A DNA stretch of 64,000 nt, taken from Solirubrobacter ginsenosidimutans. GTDB lineage: Bacteria > Actinomycetota > Thermoleophilia > Solirubrobacterales > Solirubrobacteraceae. The position numbers and the translations under genes are program-made. Below are positions 26,248-34,849 of the stretch, piece after piece. The stretch lies in contig NZ_JAPDOD010000017.1 in the NCBI RefSeq assembly GCF_027587205.1, forward strand, positions 62,001 to 126,000, read 5' to 3'. Below the pieces are notes generated by a model. That model made no database searches. It saw only the letters and a program-made list of their open reading frames with translations, and was not told the DNA's origin. Numbering within the stretch: the stretch's first letter is position 1; every line of letters starts with the position of its first letter.

Positions 26248-28399
26248 AATCGCGGGCGCGCTCGACCGCTGCGGCCCGCGAGGAGACGCCCAGCTTGCGA
26301 TAGATCGACTTGACGTGGCTGTGCACGGTGTTGAAGGACAGGTAGAGCTCGGCCGCGATCTCGCGTTCACTGAGGCCGCCGCGCAGATGGCGCAGGACGG
26401 TCAGCTCGCGCTCGCTGAGCTCGTCGTGGTTCGGCGTCGCGCGGTCCAGGCGCGCGGCCTTGCGGGCCGCCGCCAGGCGGACGGGGAGCACGCCCGCGTC
26501 GGCGCACTGCGCGGCGATCTCCTGCGCTTCGTCAAACAGCGCGGTGGCCCGTTCGCGGTCACCGAGCTCGGCGACCGTCGACGCCAGCGCCATCAAGCCG
26601 TCGACGAGGTCGAGCTTCTGCGCCCACAGGCGCCGGAGGAAGACGCCCTTCTCGAGTGAGGGCAGCGCCTCGCCCGCTCGCCCGTGCGCGGCCAGGGCGA
26701 CGCCGTAGGCCGTGTGCACCTCGCCGTCCTCGACCGCGTCGAGCAGCCCGACCGTGCGCGCGACCTCGACCGCCTCCAGCGCGAGGCGCAACTGCTCGGC
26801 GCGCCGCCCGCGCATCCCCGCGATCAGCGACAGGTCGGCGATCGCCGCGACGCCCACGATCCACTGCTCGACCGGCGGGGCGATCCGCGTCGTCTCTCCC
26901 AGCCAGCGTTCGGCCTCGTCGAGATCGCCGTTGCAGTAGTGCGCCCAGCCGAGCGCCCACGTGATCACGGGGCGCCACGGCGAGTCCGGCGGCTCGAGCT
27001 GCTCCGAGCGGGCGCCGTGGGCGAGGATGGCCGACACGTCTCCCCAGCCGAAGGTCGCCTCCAGCACGCTCAAGCTGGACTCGACCGAGATGAACCCGTC
27101 AGGCAGCGGGCCGTCCGCGAGGTTCCCGAGCGCGCGAGCCTTGGTGGCGGCGGCGCGCATGTCCGGCTCGCGGCCTCGCAGCGCCGACACCCACGCCTTG
27201 GCCAGCAGCAGGCGTTGATCGCCTTCGTCGGGCACGTGCGCCAGCCAGTCGTTGACCGACTCGATGCGACCGGCGTTGGCGTAGTGCACCCATGTCCCGG
27301 CGATCAGCCGTGCGGCTTCTCCGAACGCCTTGCCCTCGACCGCGTGATGGATCGCCTCGTCGGTGGTGCCGAACTCGCGATGCCATTCGTGCGCGCGGCG
27401 ATGCAGGTCGGGGCCTAGGTGTGGCTCGCGCTTGGCGAGCTCGACCCGCAGGATCTGGGCGAACAGGTGGTGGAAGCGAAACCAGCGGTGGCGATCGTCG
27501 AGCGGCAGCAGGAAGAGGTTGGTGCGCGCGAGCGAGTCCAGCGCCTGGGCGGAGCCCGGCGACCCGGTCACGGCGTCGCACAGCGGCGCGCACAGCCGCT
27601 CCAGCACGGACGTGTGGAGCATGAAGCGCTGCAGCTCGGGCGGGTGGGCGGCGAGCACCTCGCCCGCGAGGAAGTCGACGACGTGCGCGCTGGTGCCGTC
27701 GAAGGCGGTCACCAGCCCGTGCTTGTCGTCGGTGCCGGCGAGCGACAGCGCAGCCAGGTAGATGCCGGCGGGCCAGCCCTCGGTGCGGGTGACGAGCAGC
27801 TCGACGTCGTCGGGCTGCAGTTGCAGGCCGAGGCGCTGGTTGAGGAACTCGTCGGCCTCCTCGGTCGTGAAGCGCAGCTCGTCCGCCCGCAGCTCGAGCA
27901 ACTCGCCGCGGACCCGCAGCGTCGCCAGTGGCAGCGCGGGATCGGTGCGGGTCGAGAGGACGAGTTGGACGTTCGCGGGCAGGCGGGTGACGAACCACGC
28001 GACGGTTTCGCGCGTGCTCGCGCTCGAGAGGCGGTGGAAGTCGTCGAGCACCAGCGCTACCTCGTCCCGCTCGGCCAGGGCGTTGATCAGCCGCGGCAGG
28101 ACGACTTCTCTCAGCGGCGCGCTGGTCGCCGGCGGGTCGAACCCGAGCGCGGCGCTCACGTGCGCCCACAGCACGGCCGGGTCGTTGTCACCCTCGTCCA
28201 GCGTCACCCACGCGACGGGCCGCCGCTGCAACTCGGTCTCGCGCCAGGCGGCCAGCAGGGTCGACTTGCCGAAGCCGGCGGGGCAGGCGACCAGCGTCAG
28301 GCGCCGGCCCTGGCCGTCGCGCAGGCGCTCGAAGAGCCGTTCACGCGCGACGGTCCGCGCCGAGACGAACGGCGGGTGGAGCTTGGTGACGAGGAGGAT
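26240..28399 (-). CDS. MalT-like LuxR-family ATPase regulator with probable ATC start
   Basis: 719 residues if initiated at ATC 28397-28399. The frame upstream of the first conventional start (TTG at 28229-28231) clearly continues the protein: KLHPPFVSARTVARERLFER and Walker A GFGKST at residues 42-47, as in MalT. TTG initiation would remove 56 residues including the P-loop. Between an in-frame TGA upstream and the P-loop there is no ATG, GTG, TTG or CTG, but AGGAG sits five bases before the ATC. The middle is a TPR-like helical sensor and residues ~650-715 a LuxR helix-turn-helix (LSERELTVLRHLRGGLSERE, FNTVHSHVKSIYRKLG). It is probably an inducer-activated regulator of the downstream small gene and hydrolase. 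Confidence 0.8.
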   Translation of the reverse strand: MLLVTKLHPPFVSARTVARERLFERLRDGQGRRLTLVACPAGFGKSTLLAAWRETELQRRPVAWVTLDEGDNDPAVLWAHVSAALGFDPPATSAPLREVVLPRLINALAERDEVALVLDDFHRLSSASTRETVAWFVTRLPANVQLVLSTRTDPALPLATLRVRGELLELRADELRFTTEEADEFLNQRLGLQLQPDDVELLVTRTEGWPAGIYLAALSLAGTDDKHGLVTAFDGTSAHVVDFLAGEVLAAHPPELQRFMLHTSVLERLCAPLCDAVTGSPGSAQALDSLARTNLFLLPLDDRHRWFRFHHLFAQILRVELAKREPHLGPDLHRRAHEWHREFGTTDEAIHHAVEGKAFGEAARLIAGTWVHYANAGRIESVNDWLAHVPDEGDQRLLLAKAWVSALRGREPDMRAAATKARALGNLADGPLPDGFISVESSLSVLEATFGWGDVSAILAHGARSEQLEPPDSPWRPVITWALGWAHYCNGDLDEAERWLGETTRIAPPVEQWIVGVAAIADLSLIAGMRGRRAEQLRLALEAVEVARTVGLLDAVEDGEVHTAYGVALAAHGRAGEALPSLEKGVFLRRLWAQKLDLVDGLMALASTVAELGDRERATALFDEAQEIAAQCADAGVLPVRLAAARKAARLDRATPNHDELSERELTVLRHLRGGLSEREIAAELYLSFNTVHSHVKSIYRKLGVSSRAAAVERARDFT

Positions 28400-28536
28400 G
28401 GTGGCTCCTAAATCACGGCGGGCGCCGGAGCTGGCGCGTGGCCATTGGTGGTGATCATGTTGAAATTCACTCCGGCATCACTCAGTGATCGACAATAGTT
28501 GGAGGAAGCGACAGATGCACCTCGAATCCTCCCATC

Positions 28537-28818
28537 ATGAGTCTCTACGCTGCGGTCGGCGAGACGACGACGTTCCGTTGGCTTCCGAAAGAGATTGACC
28601 TCGGGTTCGCCGGGACATCGGCGCTGCTGACGACGACACTGGCACTCGCCTGCGTTTGGCTGCCACGACTCCTGTGGTTCCTATGGCGAGCGCAGCGCGG
28701 GGCCACATCATTGCCCAACGTTCGCTTCGATACGCTCGCCGTGCTCTCCTCCGGTGCAGCTGCTCTCGGCGCGGCAGTCGGGCTCGCGTTCACGATCAGC
28801 GGCGCGCTGATGCCCTGA
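28537..28818 (+). CDS. Small membrane protein A of a lower-G+C pair
   Basis: 93 residues from ATG. Two hydrophobic helices: about residues 24-48 (GTSALLTTTLALACVWLPRLL) and 68-90 (LAVLSSGAAALGAAVGLAF), separated by RAQRGATSLPNVRFD. No family recognised. Local G+C is about 60% over 28501-28680 by my count, well under the surroundings, and the upstream 60 bases are about 45%. Its TGA overlaps the ATG of the next gene by one base (TGATG), indicating coupled expression. This looks like recently acquired DNA. Confidence 0.65.
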   Translation: MSLYAAVGETTTFRWLPKEIDLGFAGTSALLTTTLALACVWLPRLLWFLWRAQRGATSLPNVRFDTLAVLSSGAAALGAAVGLAFTISGALMP

Positions 28819-28994
28819 TGAGGGAGTACTTGAAGCACATCTTGCAGGCCGTCGCGGTGATCGGATGCATCGTGATCGCCGCATACGCGCCGCACAACCA
28901 GGACCACACGACCGAACTGTTCTTCGTGAGCATTGGAGGCAGCGCGATCTGCGCGGCCTGGATATTCCTCACGTCGTCGATCGGGAAGAGTTGA
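28818..28994 (+). CDS. Small membrane protein B of a lower-G+C pair
   Basis: 58 residues. Two hydrophobic helices (HILQAVAVIGCIVIAAYA and LFFVSIGGSAICAAWIFL) around a short polar turn APHNQDHTT. No recognised domain. It is fused in translation terms to the preceding membrane protein through TGATG. Size and topology could fit a holin-like, toxin-like or accessory role, but no evidence selects one. It ends 19 bases before the convergent AraC gene. Confidence 0.6.
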   Translation: MREYLKHILQAVAVIGCIVIAAYAPHNQDHTTELFFVSIGGSAICAAWIFLTSSIGKS

Positions 28995-29013
28995 CACCGC
29001 CGTTGTCGCAGAC

Positions 29014-29871
29014 CTATCCGAGGTATTGCTCTCGGTAGGACGTCGGGGCTTCGCCGTAGTGGCGCTTGAACGCCCGGCTGAAGTAGAGCTGGTCCTCGAA
29101 GCCTGCGCGGAAGGCGATCTCCCCCACGTTGAGGTCGGTGAAGCGCAGGAGCCGAGCGGCTTCGAGCATCACGCGATCGGTGATCAGCTGCTTGGTCGTG
29201 CGCCCCGTCACCTGTGACAGCGAGCGCGACAGCTGCGCGGCCGGGACGGCGAGCGCCTCGGCGTACCAGGCGGCATCGTGGTGGCGGGCGAAGTCGCGTT
29301 CGAGCACGCCGTCGAAGCGGCGGTAGAGCTGGACGTCGGTGTCGTCCGGGTCACGGCGCTCGGTCCGGGTCGCGTCGTACCAGCGCTCCACCCACAACAG
29401 CAGCACGGAGAGCAGGTGGCGCTGCACGTCGAGCCCGTGCGCGTCGCGGGGACGCGCCGTCTCCGCCGCCAGCATCGCGATCGTCGACTCCAGCGCCGGG
29501 ACCTCCGACGGCGGGACCGGCACGGTGCGCGAGCCGCGCCCGCCCACGAGCCAGCCCGGCCCCTCGTGCTGCATCTCGGGCCCGAAGCGCACGACCGCGC
29601 CCGAGAGCCGCCGCGCGCGCTCGAAGACGTGGATCTGCCCGCGGCCGATCAGTGTCACGGTGCCGGGCACGACCGCGAAGCGCTCGCCGTCGATCGAGTG
29701 CTCGCCGTCGCCGCGGCGCGCCCAGATCAGCTCGTGGTAGTCGTGCCGGTGCGGCTCGCGAGCGCCCTGCGGGGCTTCGCTTCCGAACGACGCGTCGTCG
29801 AGGAGCACGACCTGCAGCTCCTGCGGGAGCCGGTCGACGGCGATGTCCATATGTTCGCGAGGCTTTGCCAT
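29014..29871 (-). CDS. AraC-family transcription regulator
   Basis: 285 residues. N-terminal cupin-like sensor (residues ~35-110: PHRHDYHELIWARRGDGEHSI, then VVPGTVTLIGRGQIHVFE) and C-terminal pair of helix-turn-helix motifs (about 185-285: WYAEALAVPAAQLSRSLSQ and NVGEIAFRAGFEDQLYFSRA followed by FKRHYGEAPTSYREQ). This is the arrangement of AraC regulators that respond to small aromatic or sugar ligands. It is divergent from the CatE-like dioxygenase gene (start 29907, 35-base gap) and may control it. Confidence 0.9.
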   Translation of the reverse strand: MAKPREHMDIAVDRLPQELQVVLLDDASFGSEAPQGAREPHRHDYHELIWARRGDGEHSIDGERFAVVPGTVTLIGRGQIHVFERARRLSGAVVRFGPEMQHEGPGWLVGGRGSRTVPVPPSEVPALESTIAMLAAETARPRDAHGLDVQRHLLSVLLLWVERWYDATRTERRDPDDTDVQLYRRFDGVLERDFARHHDAAWYAEALAVPAAQLSRSLSQVTGRTTKQLITDRVMLEAARLLRFTDLNVGEIAFRAGFEDQLYFSRAFKRHYGEAPTSYREQYLG

Positions 29872-29906
29872 GGGAAAGCGGGGTGCCGCGGGCGATCCTA
29901 AGGGTC

Positions 29907-30740
29907 ATGACCTCGACCGCGACTCCAGTGCTCCCGGCGACGCTCACGCTGGGCGCCGTCTCCCTCACCGTCTCGAACCTCGACCGCTCCGTCGCCTGGT
30001 ACCAGACCGCCCTCGGCCTGCGCGTGCACACCCACGATGCGACCACCGCCACTCTCGGCGACGGTGAGTTCACCGTCCTCGAGCTGGTCGAGGACCCGCT
30101 CGCCCGCCCCGCCGGGCGCCACGCCGGCCTGTACCACTACGCGCTGCTGTACCCCACGCGCGAGGAGCTGGCCCGCGCCGCGATCCGCCTCTCGGTGACC
30201 AAGACCCCGATCGAGGGCGCCTCCGACCACCGCACCCACGAGGCGATCTACCTCGCCGACCCGGACGGCAACGGCATCGAGCTGGCCGCCGATCGCGCCA
30301 AGACCGCCTGGCCCGCCGATCTCGGCTACGCGGGCGGTCCCGCGGCGCTGGACTTCAACGCGCTGCTCGCCACCGTCGCCGGCGAGGACTTCTCCCCGCA
30401 GGTCCGCCCCGGTCTGCGCATGGGCCACCTGCACCTGCACGTCGGTGACATCGAGCAGGGCCTCGCCTTCTACCGCGACGTGCTCGGCTTCGAGGTGCAG
30501 GCCAACCTCGGCAGCGCCGCGTTCGTCAGCGCCGGCGGCTACCACCATCACCTCGGCTTCAACATCTGGCGCGGCCAGGGCGTCGGCCCCGCGCCGGAGC
30601 ACACCGTCGGCCTGCGCCACTGGACCGTCGTCGTCCCGGACACGGATGAGGTCCGCGCCCGCGTGACCGGCGCCGAGGACTTCCCCGGCGGCTTCATCGC
30701 CCGCGACCCCTGGGGCACGGCGGTGGCGTTCGTGGCGTAG
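29907..30740 (+). CDS. Extradiol dioxygenase with two VOC modules, CatE-like
   Basis: 277 residues from ATG 29907. The first VOC module starts LGAVSLTVSNLDRSVAWYQ (residue ~14), the second GHLHLHVGDIEQGLAFYRD (~172). Iron-ligand candidates are present: histidine in HLHLHV and in GLRHWTV, and glutamate in NGIELA. Length and domain order match Bacillus CatE (catechol-2,3-dioxygenase). It is likely to cleave catechols or other diphenols with O2. Together with the ring-cleaving dioxygenase at 24.2 kb it gives this region two ring-fission enzymes. Confidence 0.8.
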   Translation: MTSTATPVLPATLTLGAVSLTVSNLDRSVAWYQTALGLRVHTHDATTATLGDGEFTVLELVEDPLARPAGRHAGLYHYALLYPTREELARAAIRLSVTKTPIEGASDHRTHEAIYLADPDGNGIELAADRAKTAWPADLGYAGGPAALDFNALLATVAGEDFSPQVRPGLRMGHLHLHVGDIEQGLAFYRDVLGFEVQANLGSAAFVSAGGYHHHLGFNIWRGQGVGPAPEHTVGLRHWTVVVPDTDEVRARVTGAEDFPGGFIARDPWGTAVAFVA

Positions 30741-30749
30741 CCTCCGAGC

Positions 30750-32924
30750 ATGGAGGTGCCCTGGGGACGCGAGCGGCTACGGGTGGATGTGCTGCGCGAG
30801 GACGTCATCCGCCTCAAGATCAGTCGCGGCGGAGTCTTCGACGAGCAACCGACGTTCGCGGTCTGCACCGAGGGAACCGCGGACTTCGAAGTCGACGGCA
30901 CGACCCTGCGCACCGCCGCGCTCGAGATCGACGTGACAACGCTCGGCGTCCGCCGTCGCGACGGCTCGCCGGTGATCGAGCCGATCGAGCCCTACGCGAC
31001 GCTCAACGACGCGTTCTGGGTCAAGCGCAAGTGCCGGCCCGAGGACGCGATCTACGGCCTCGGCGAGAAGTCCGGGCGCCACAATCGCCGCGGGCGCGAC
31101 TTCACGCTCTGGAACACCGACATCCTCAACCCGCACGCCAACGCGGAGTTCGACGGCGACGGGACCGAGACCGACTTCGACCCCTACTACGTCTCGATCC
31201 CGTTCTTCTACCACCACACCGCGGACGGGCAGGTGAGCGCGTCATTCGTCGACAACGGCTACCGCGCGGCGTTTGACTTCACCCGCCCGGACTCGCTCAG
31301 CTTCCGCTTCGAGGGCGGCCAGTACACCGAGTACGTCTTCGCCGGCCCACAGCTGCCGCAGATCCTCGAGGCCTACACCTGGCTGACGGGCCGCACCGCC
31401 CCACCGCCGCTGTGGGCGCTCGGCTACCACCAGTGCCGCTGGAAGGCGTACACGCAGGACGAGGTCGAGGCGGTGGGGCGCCGTCATCGCGAGCTCGATG
31501 TCCCCTGCGACGCCCTCTGGCTCGACATCGAGTACATGGACGGCTTCCGCGTGTTCACCTGGAACCCCGAGCTGTTCCCGGACGCGCCCGGGATGCTCGC
31601 GCGGCTGCGGGAGGACGGCTTCCGCGTGATCACGATCATCGACCCCGGCGTCAAGTACGAGCCGGGCTACGCCATCTTCGACCAGGGGGTCGAGCGCGAC
31701 GTCCTGTGCAAGACCGAGGGCGGTGACATCTATATCGGCGAGGTCTGGCCCGGTGACACCGCGTTCCCGGACTTCGTGAGCGAGGAGGGCCGCAGGTGGT
31801 GGGGCGAGCTCAACGCCGCCCACGTGCAATCCGGCCTCGCGGGCATCTGGAACGACATGAACGAGCCGGCGACCGGCGCCCACCCACCCCAGCGGATGCG
31901 CTTCGACCACGGCCGCGAGTCACACGAGCGCTACCACAACCAGTACGCGCTGCTGATGGCGATGGGAACGGTCGAAGGGCTGCGCGCCGCCATGCCCGAG
32001 CTGCGCACGTTCGTGCTCTCGCGCGCCGGCTCGGCCGGCATCCAGCGCTACGCGGCGAACTGGATGGGCGACAACGGCTCGCGCTGGGATCACCTGTGGA
32101 TGAGCATCCCGATGGCGAACGGCTTCGGCCTCTCCGGCCAGGCGTTCGTGGGCGCTGACATCGGCGGCTTCCAAGGGCACACCAACGCCGAGCTGTTCGT
32201 GCGCTGGATGCAGTACGGGACGCTGACGCCGTTCTGCCGCAACCACTCCGAGATCGGCAACGTCGACCAGTACGCGTGGGGGTGGGGCGAAGCGGTGCTC
32301 GACCTGGTCCGGGACGCGATCGCGCTGCGCTACCGCCTGCTGCCCTACATCTACTCCGCGTTCATCATCGCGTCCGAGACCGGCGCGCCGGTCCAGCGCC
32401 CGCTGGTCTTCGATCACCAGTACGACGCCGCCGTCCGCGATCTCGACGACCAGTACCTCTTCGGGGGCGACCTGCTGGTCGCGCCCGTGTACGAGTCACG
32501 GGTGACCGCGCGGCAGGTCTATCTCCCCGCGGGCGATTGGTACGACGCGCACACGGGCGAGTGCTTCACCGGGCCGTCGTTCGTGATCGCCGAGACGCCG
32601 ATGGACCGGATCCCGCTCTACGCGCGCGGCGGCGCGGTCATCCCGATGTGGCCTGAGGCGCCGCCCTCGACGAACGTCCGCCCGGACGTGATCGAGCTGC
32701 ACGTGTTCGTCCCGTCGGCGGACGGCACGTGGACGTCCTTTCTGCAGGAGGACGACGGGCTCACGGTCGACGGCCCCGTCCGCCGGACGCGCTTCGTGCT
32801 GACCCGCGAAGGCCCGGACGTGCGGCTCCGCGCCGAGAGCGAGGGCGACTACGCCCCGCACGCCCGCTTCGAGGTCGTCGCGTACGGCGGCGCGGTTCAG
32901 TTCGACGACGACGACGCCGCCTGA
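30750..32924 (+). CDS. GH31 alpha-glucosidase
   Basis: 724 residues. Complete GH31 layout: N-terminal galactose-mutarotase-like domain (GLGEKSGRHNRRGRDFTLWN), barrel with LDIEYMDGFRVFTW and nucleophile D369 in IWNDMNEP, acid/base D441 in WMGDNGSRWDHL, and C-terminal beta domain. No signal peptide, so it acts in the cytoplasm on short maltodextrins, isomalto-oligosaccharides or glucosides taken up by transport. Nine bases separate it from the upstream dioxygenase gene; a shared transcript is possible although the functions are unrelated. The gap to the convergent methyltransferase gene is 30 bases. Confidence 0.9.
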   Translation: MEVPWGRERLRVDVLREDVIRLKISRGGVFDEQPTFAVCTEGTADFEVDGTTLRTAALEIDVTTLGVRRRDGSPVIEPIEPYATLNDAFWVKRKCRPEDAIYGLGEKSGRHNRRGRDFTLWNTDILNPHANAEFDGDGTETDFDPYYVSIPFFYHHTADGQVSASFVDNGYRAAFDFTRPDSLSFRFEGGQYTEYVFAGPQLPQILEAYTWLTGRTAPPPLWALGYHQCRWKAYTQDEVEAVGRRHRELDVPCDALWLDIEYMDGFRVFTWNPELFPDAPGMLARLREDGFRVITIIDPGVKYEPGYAIFDQGVERDVLCKTEGGDIYIGEVWPGDTAFPDFVSEEGRRWWGELNAAHVQSGLAGIWNDMNEPATGAHPPQRMRFDHGRESHERYHNQYALLMAMGTVEGLRAAMPELRTFVLSRAGSAGIQRYAANWMGDNGSRWDHLWMSIPMANGFGLSGQAFVGADIGGFQGHTNAELFVRWMQYGTLTPFCRNHSEIGNVDQYAWGWGEAVLDLVRDAIALRYRLLPYIYSAFIIASETGAPVQRPLVFDHQYDAAVRDLDDQYLFGGDLLVAPVYESRVTARQVYLPAGDWYDAHTGECFTGPSFVIAETPMDRIPLYARGGAVIPMWPEAPPSTNVRPDVIELHVFVPSADGTWTSFLQEDDGLTVDGPVRRTRFVLTREGPDVRLRAESEGDYAPHARFEVVAYGGAVQFDDDDAA

Positions 32925-32954
32925 GCGCGCAGCTCGTCCGCACAGCACCGGCCA

Positions 32955-34313
32955 TCATTCCCGCAGGATCAGCGCGAGCTGCGCGAGGCTCTCCAGGCTG
33001 GCGTCGAGCCCTTCGACCGGCAACTCGCGCACCAGCGCGGCACGGTCGTGGGTGCCGTCGAGCAGCGTGATCAGCCGGCGCCCGCGCTCGTCCTCGACAC
33101 GGACCAGCGCGTGGCGGAGGTTGGTGACGTACTCGCCCCGCTCGGCTTGATGGCGCGCGAGCGGGGTCACCCGCGGGCGCTCGCCGGCGTGGGTCGCGCA
33201 CGCGGGCGGGTGGACGTGGAGTTGCACGAGGTTGGCGGCGTAGGCGCGCAGCAGCGCGGCGTGCAGCACCTCGGCGTCGCCGTCGCAGTCGCGGACCCAA
33301 ACCGCCGCGGGCCACGCTCCCGCCGCGCGCTCGAAGGCTGCGATCACGTCCGGATGATCGGTGCTCAGCGTTGAGCCCGTCGGCCCGGTGAACGCCTCGC
33401 CGTCGCGCACCGCGGGCGTGGAGAAAGCGAGCGGCGCGATCACTTCAGGCCGCGGCGAGCGGTCGACGGGCGCGTCGGCGTGGCAGAGCAGCGTCTGGCG
33501 GAACATCCGGCCCTTGACGAAGTCCATGTACTGCTCGCGGCGCACCGCATCATCGATCGCGCGCAGCTCGTCGGCAGTGGTCTGGGACTCGAAGAAGTCG
33601 GCCTCGGCGAGGTACTGGAGGCCGTGCGCGGCGGCGTGCGCGGCGAACTCATGGAAGTAGACGGGGGCGTTGTAGGGCGCGAGCTCGTCGTGCAGCAGGC
33701 TCGCACCGGTGCGGTGCAGCAGCAGCTCGGCCTGCGGGCGCAGCTCCTGGTGCTCCGGCCATTCGGCCAGCAGGAAGCGCAGGAGCGCTCGGGCCTGGTC
33801 GACGCGCTCGCGCGGGTCTTCCAGGGCCTCGGTGTGAAAGCGCAGGATGTCCCGCAACGCCTCGCGCAGGCGACCGCCGGGCAGCGCGTTGTAGCTGACG
33901 TAGGCGACGCCGTGCGGGGCGAGCGCGCGGGCGATGACGGCCAGCAGCGCGTCGCGGGTCTCGGCGTCCAGCCACGAATAGACGCCGTGCGCGATCACGT
34001 AGTCGAACTCGCCGACGGACCGGAAGGCCTCGATCGAGGCGGTCGTCAACGTGAGATTGGGCAGCTCGAACGCGCGCCCGCGGGCGATTGCGGCGGGCGC
34101 GGAGTCGATGCCGAGGAACGTCGAGTCCGGGAGGACCATCGCCAGCGGCACGAGGTTGCCCCCATCGCCGCAGCCGAGCTCGAGCACGCGACAGTGGGCG
34201 GGATCCGCGGGAGCGCGACCGAACAGCGCCGCCAGCGTGGCGAGCCGGTCAGGGTGCGTCTGGGCGAACGGGCGCCCGACGTAGGGAACCGCGTCGTAGA
34301 GCGAGATCGTCAG
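32955..34313 (-). CDS. SAM methyltransferase with MethyTransf_Reg domain, CTG start
   Basis: 452 residues. Relatives begin with a few residues and then SYDxVPYPSxPFAQTHPDRLATLA; here SLYDAVPYVGRPFAQTHPDRL begins at residue 5 if translation starts at CTG 34311-34313, within a four-base CTGA overlap with the upstream Hcp gene. No other start codon is near. The SAM site is VLELGCGDGGNLVPLA, followed by FLGIDSAPAAI. Residues ~215-300 match the regulatory domain found in this group, and ~60 more C-terminal residues resemble a winged module. The substrate is unknown. The close coupling to an orphan Hcp protein is the main clue to its role. Confidence 0.8.
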   Translation of the reverse strand: MTISLYDAVPYVGRPFAQTHPDRLATLAALFGRAPADPAHCRVLELGCGDGGNLVPLAMVLPDSTFLGIDSAPAAIARGRAFELPNLTLTTASIEAFRSVGEFDYVIAHGVYSWLDAETRDALLAVIARALAPHGVAYVSYNALPGGRLREALRDILRFHTEALEDPRERVDQARALLRFLLAEWPEHQELRPQAELLLHRTGASLLHDELAPYNAPVYFHEFAAHAAAHGLQYLAEADFFESQTTADELRAIDDAVRREQYMDFVKGRMFRQTLLCHADAPVDRSPRPEVIAPLAFSTPAVRDGEAFTGPTGSTLSTDHPDVIAAFERAAGAWPAAVWVRDCDGDAEVLHAALLRAYAANLVQLHVHPPACATHAGERPRVTPLARHQAERGEYVTNLRHALVRVEDERGRRLITLLDGTHDRAALVRELPVEGLDASLESLAQLALILRE

Positions 34314-34786
34314 ATCTTCTTGTTGGCCTTGACGTCCCAGCCGGCCTTCGACACCGCGCCCGCCGAGCCGTCCGCCTTCTGCTCGCGGTATTCGACCTGG
34401 ATCTTCGCGAAGGCCAGCGACACGGTATCGATCGGAGTGTCCTCGGAACCGCTCACCTGATAGTCGCTCACCAGCACATCCGACAGCGAGAACGTCAGGA
34501 ACTCGAGCTGCCCCTTGCCCGCCTTGCGGCCGGTCAGGGTCGCGCTCTTGAGGTGCTTTCCACTGGCGCACGCGAGCAGCAGCGGCGGGCTCGCCTTGGA
34601 CGTGACCGCGGTCACGTTCAGCGGGCCGATGCTCACCTTGCCGGCGCCGCCGCCCCCACCGCTCGCGGGCGACGCGCTCTGCGCCTCGCCCCACGAGAAG
34701 GCCAGGACGGGGATCTCGCCCTTGTGCTTCTCGTCGGTGCTCTCGCCCGGGATCCCGTCGATGCGCAGGAAGTAGTTGGCGGCCAT
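34310..34786 (-). CDS. hcp: Hcp-family tube protein (type VI secretion-like), orphan
   Basis: 158 residues from ATG 34784-34786. It matches Hcp1: FLRIDGIPGESTDEKHKGEI at residues 6-25, then PVLAFSWGEAQS, then LLLACASGKHLKSATLTGRK and the C-terminal FAKIQVEYREQKADG. Hcp hexamers form the inner tube of type VI secretion, but no other T6SS genes occur in the window and such systems are not expected in high-G+C Gram-positives. Actinobacterial Hcp homologues are known as isolated genes of uncertain function. A Gly-rich insertion (ASGGGGGAG) lies at about residues 42-50. It precedes and is coupled to a methyltransferase. Confidence 0.8.
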   Translation of the reverse strand: MAANYFLRIDGIPGESTDEKHKGEIPVLAFSWGEAQSASPASGGGGGAGKVSIGPLNVTAVTSKASPPLLLACASGKHLKSATLTGRKAGKGQLEFLTFSLSDVLVSDYQVSGSEDTPIDTVSLAFAKIQVEYREQKADGSAGAVSKAGWDVKANKKI

Positions 34787-34849
34787 GGCCGCTGGTCTAC
34801 CTGAACGCTCAGTGCAAGTCAATCGGCCCGGCGCAAGCCGAGCGGCCAC

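Noticed and set aside
28229..28231. TTG as the start of the MalT-like regulator
   Set aside because: It would delete the conserved Walker A motif that is fully readable upstream in the same frame.
29214..29906. N-terminal extension of the CatE-like dioxygenase
   Set aside because: Arg/Ala-rich antisense to the AraC gene; the VOC fold begins at the ATG at 29907.
34310..34786. Functional type VI secretion system
   Set aside because: Only an Hcp protein is present; no sheath, baseplate, ClpV or membrane complex genes occur within the window.
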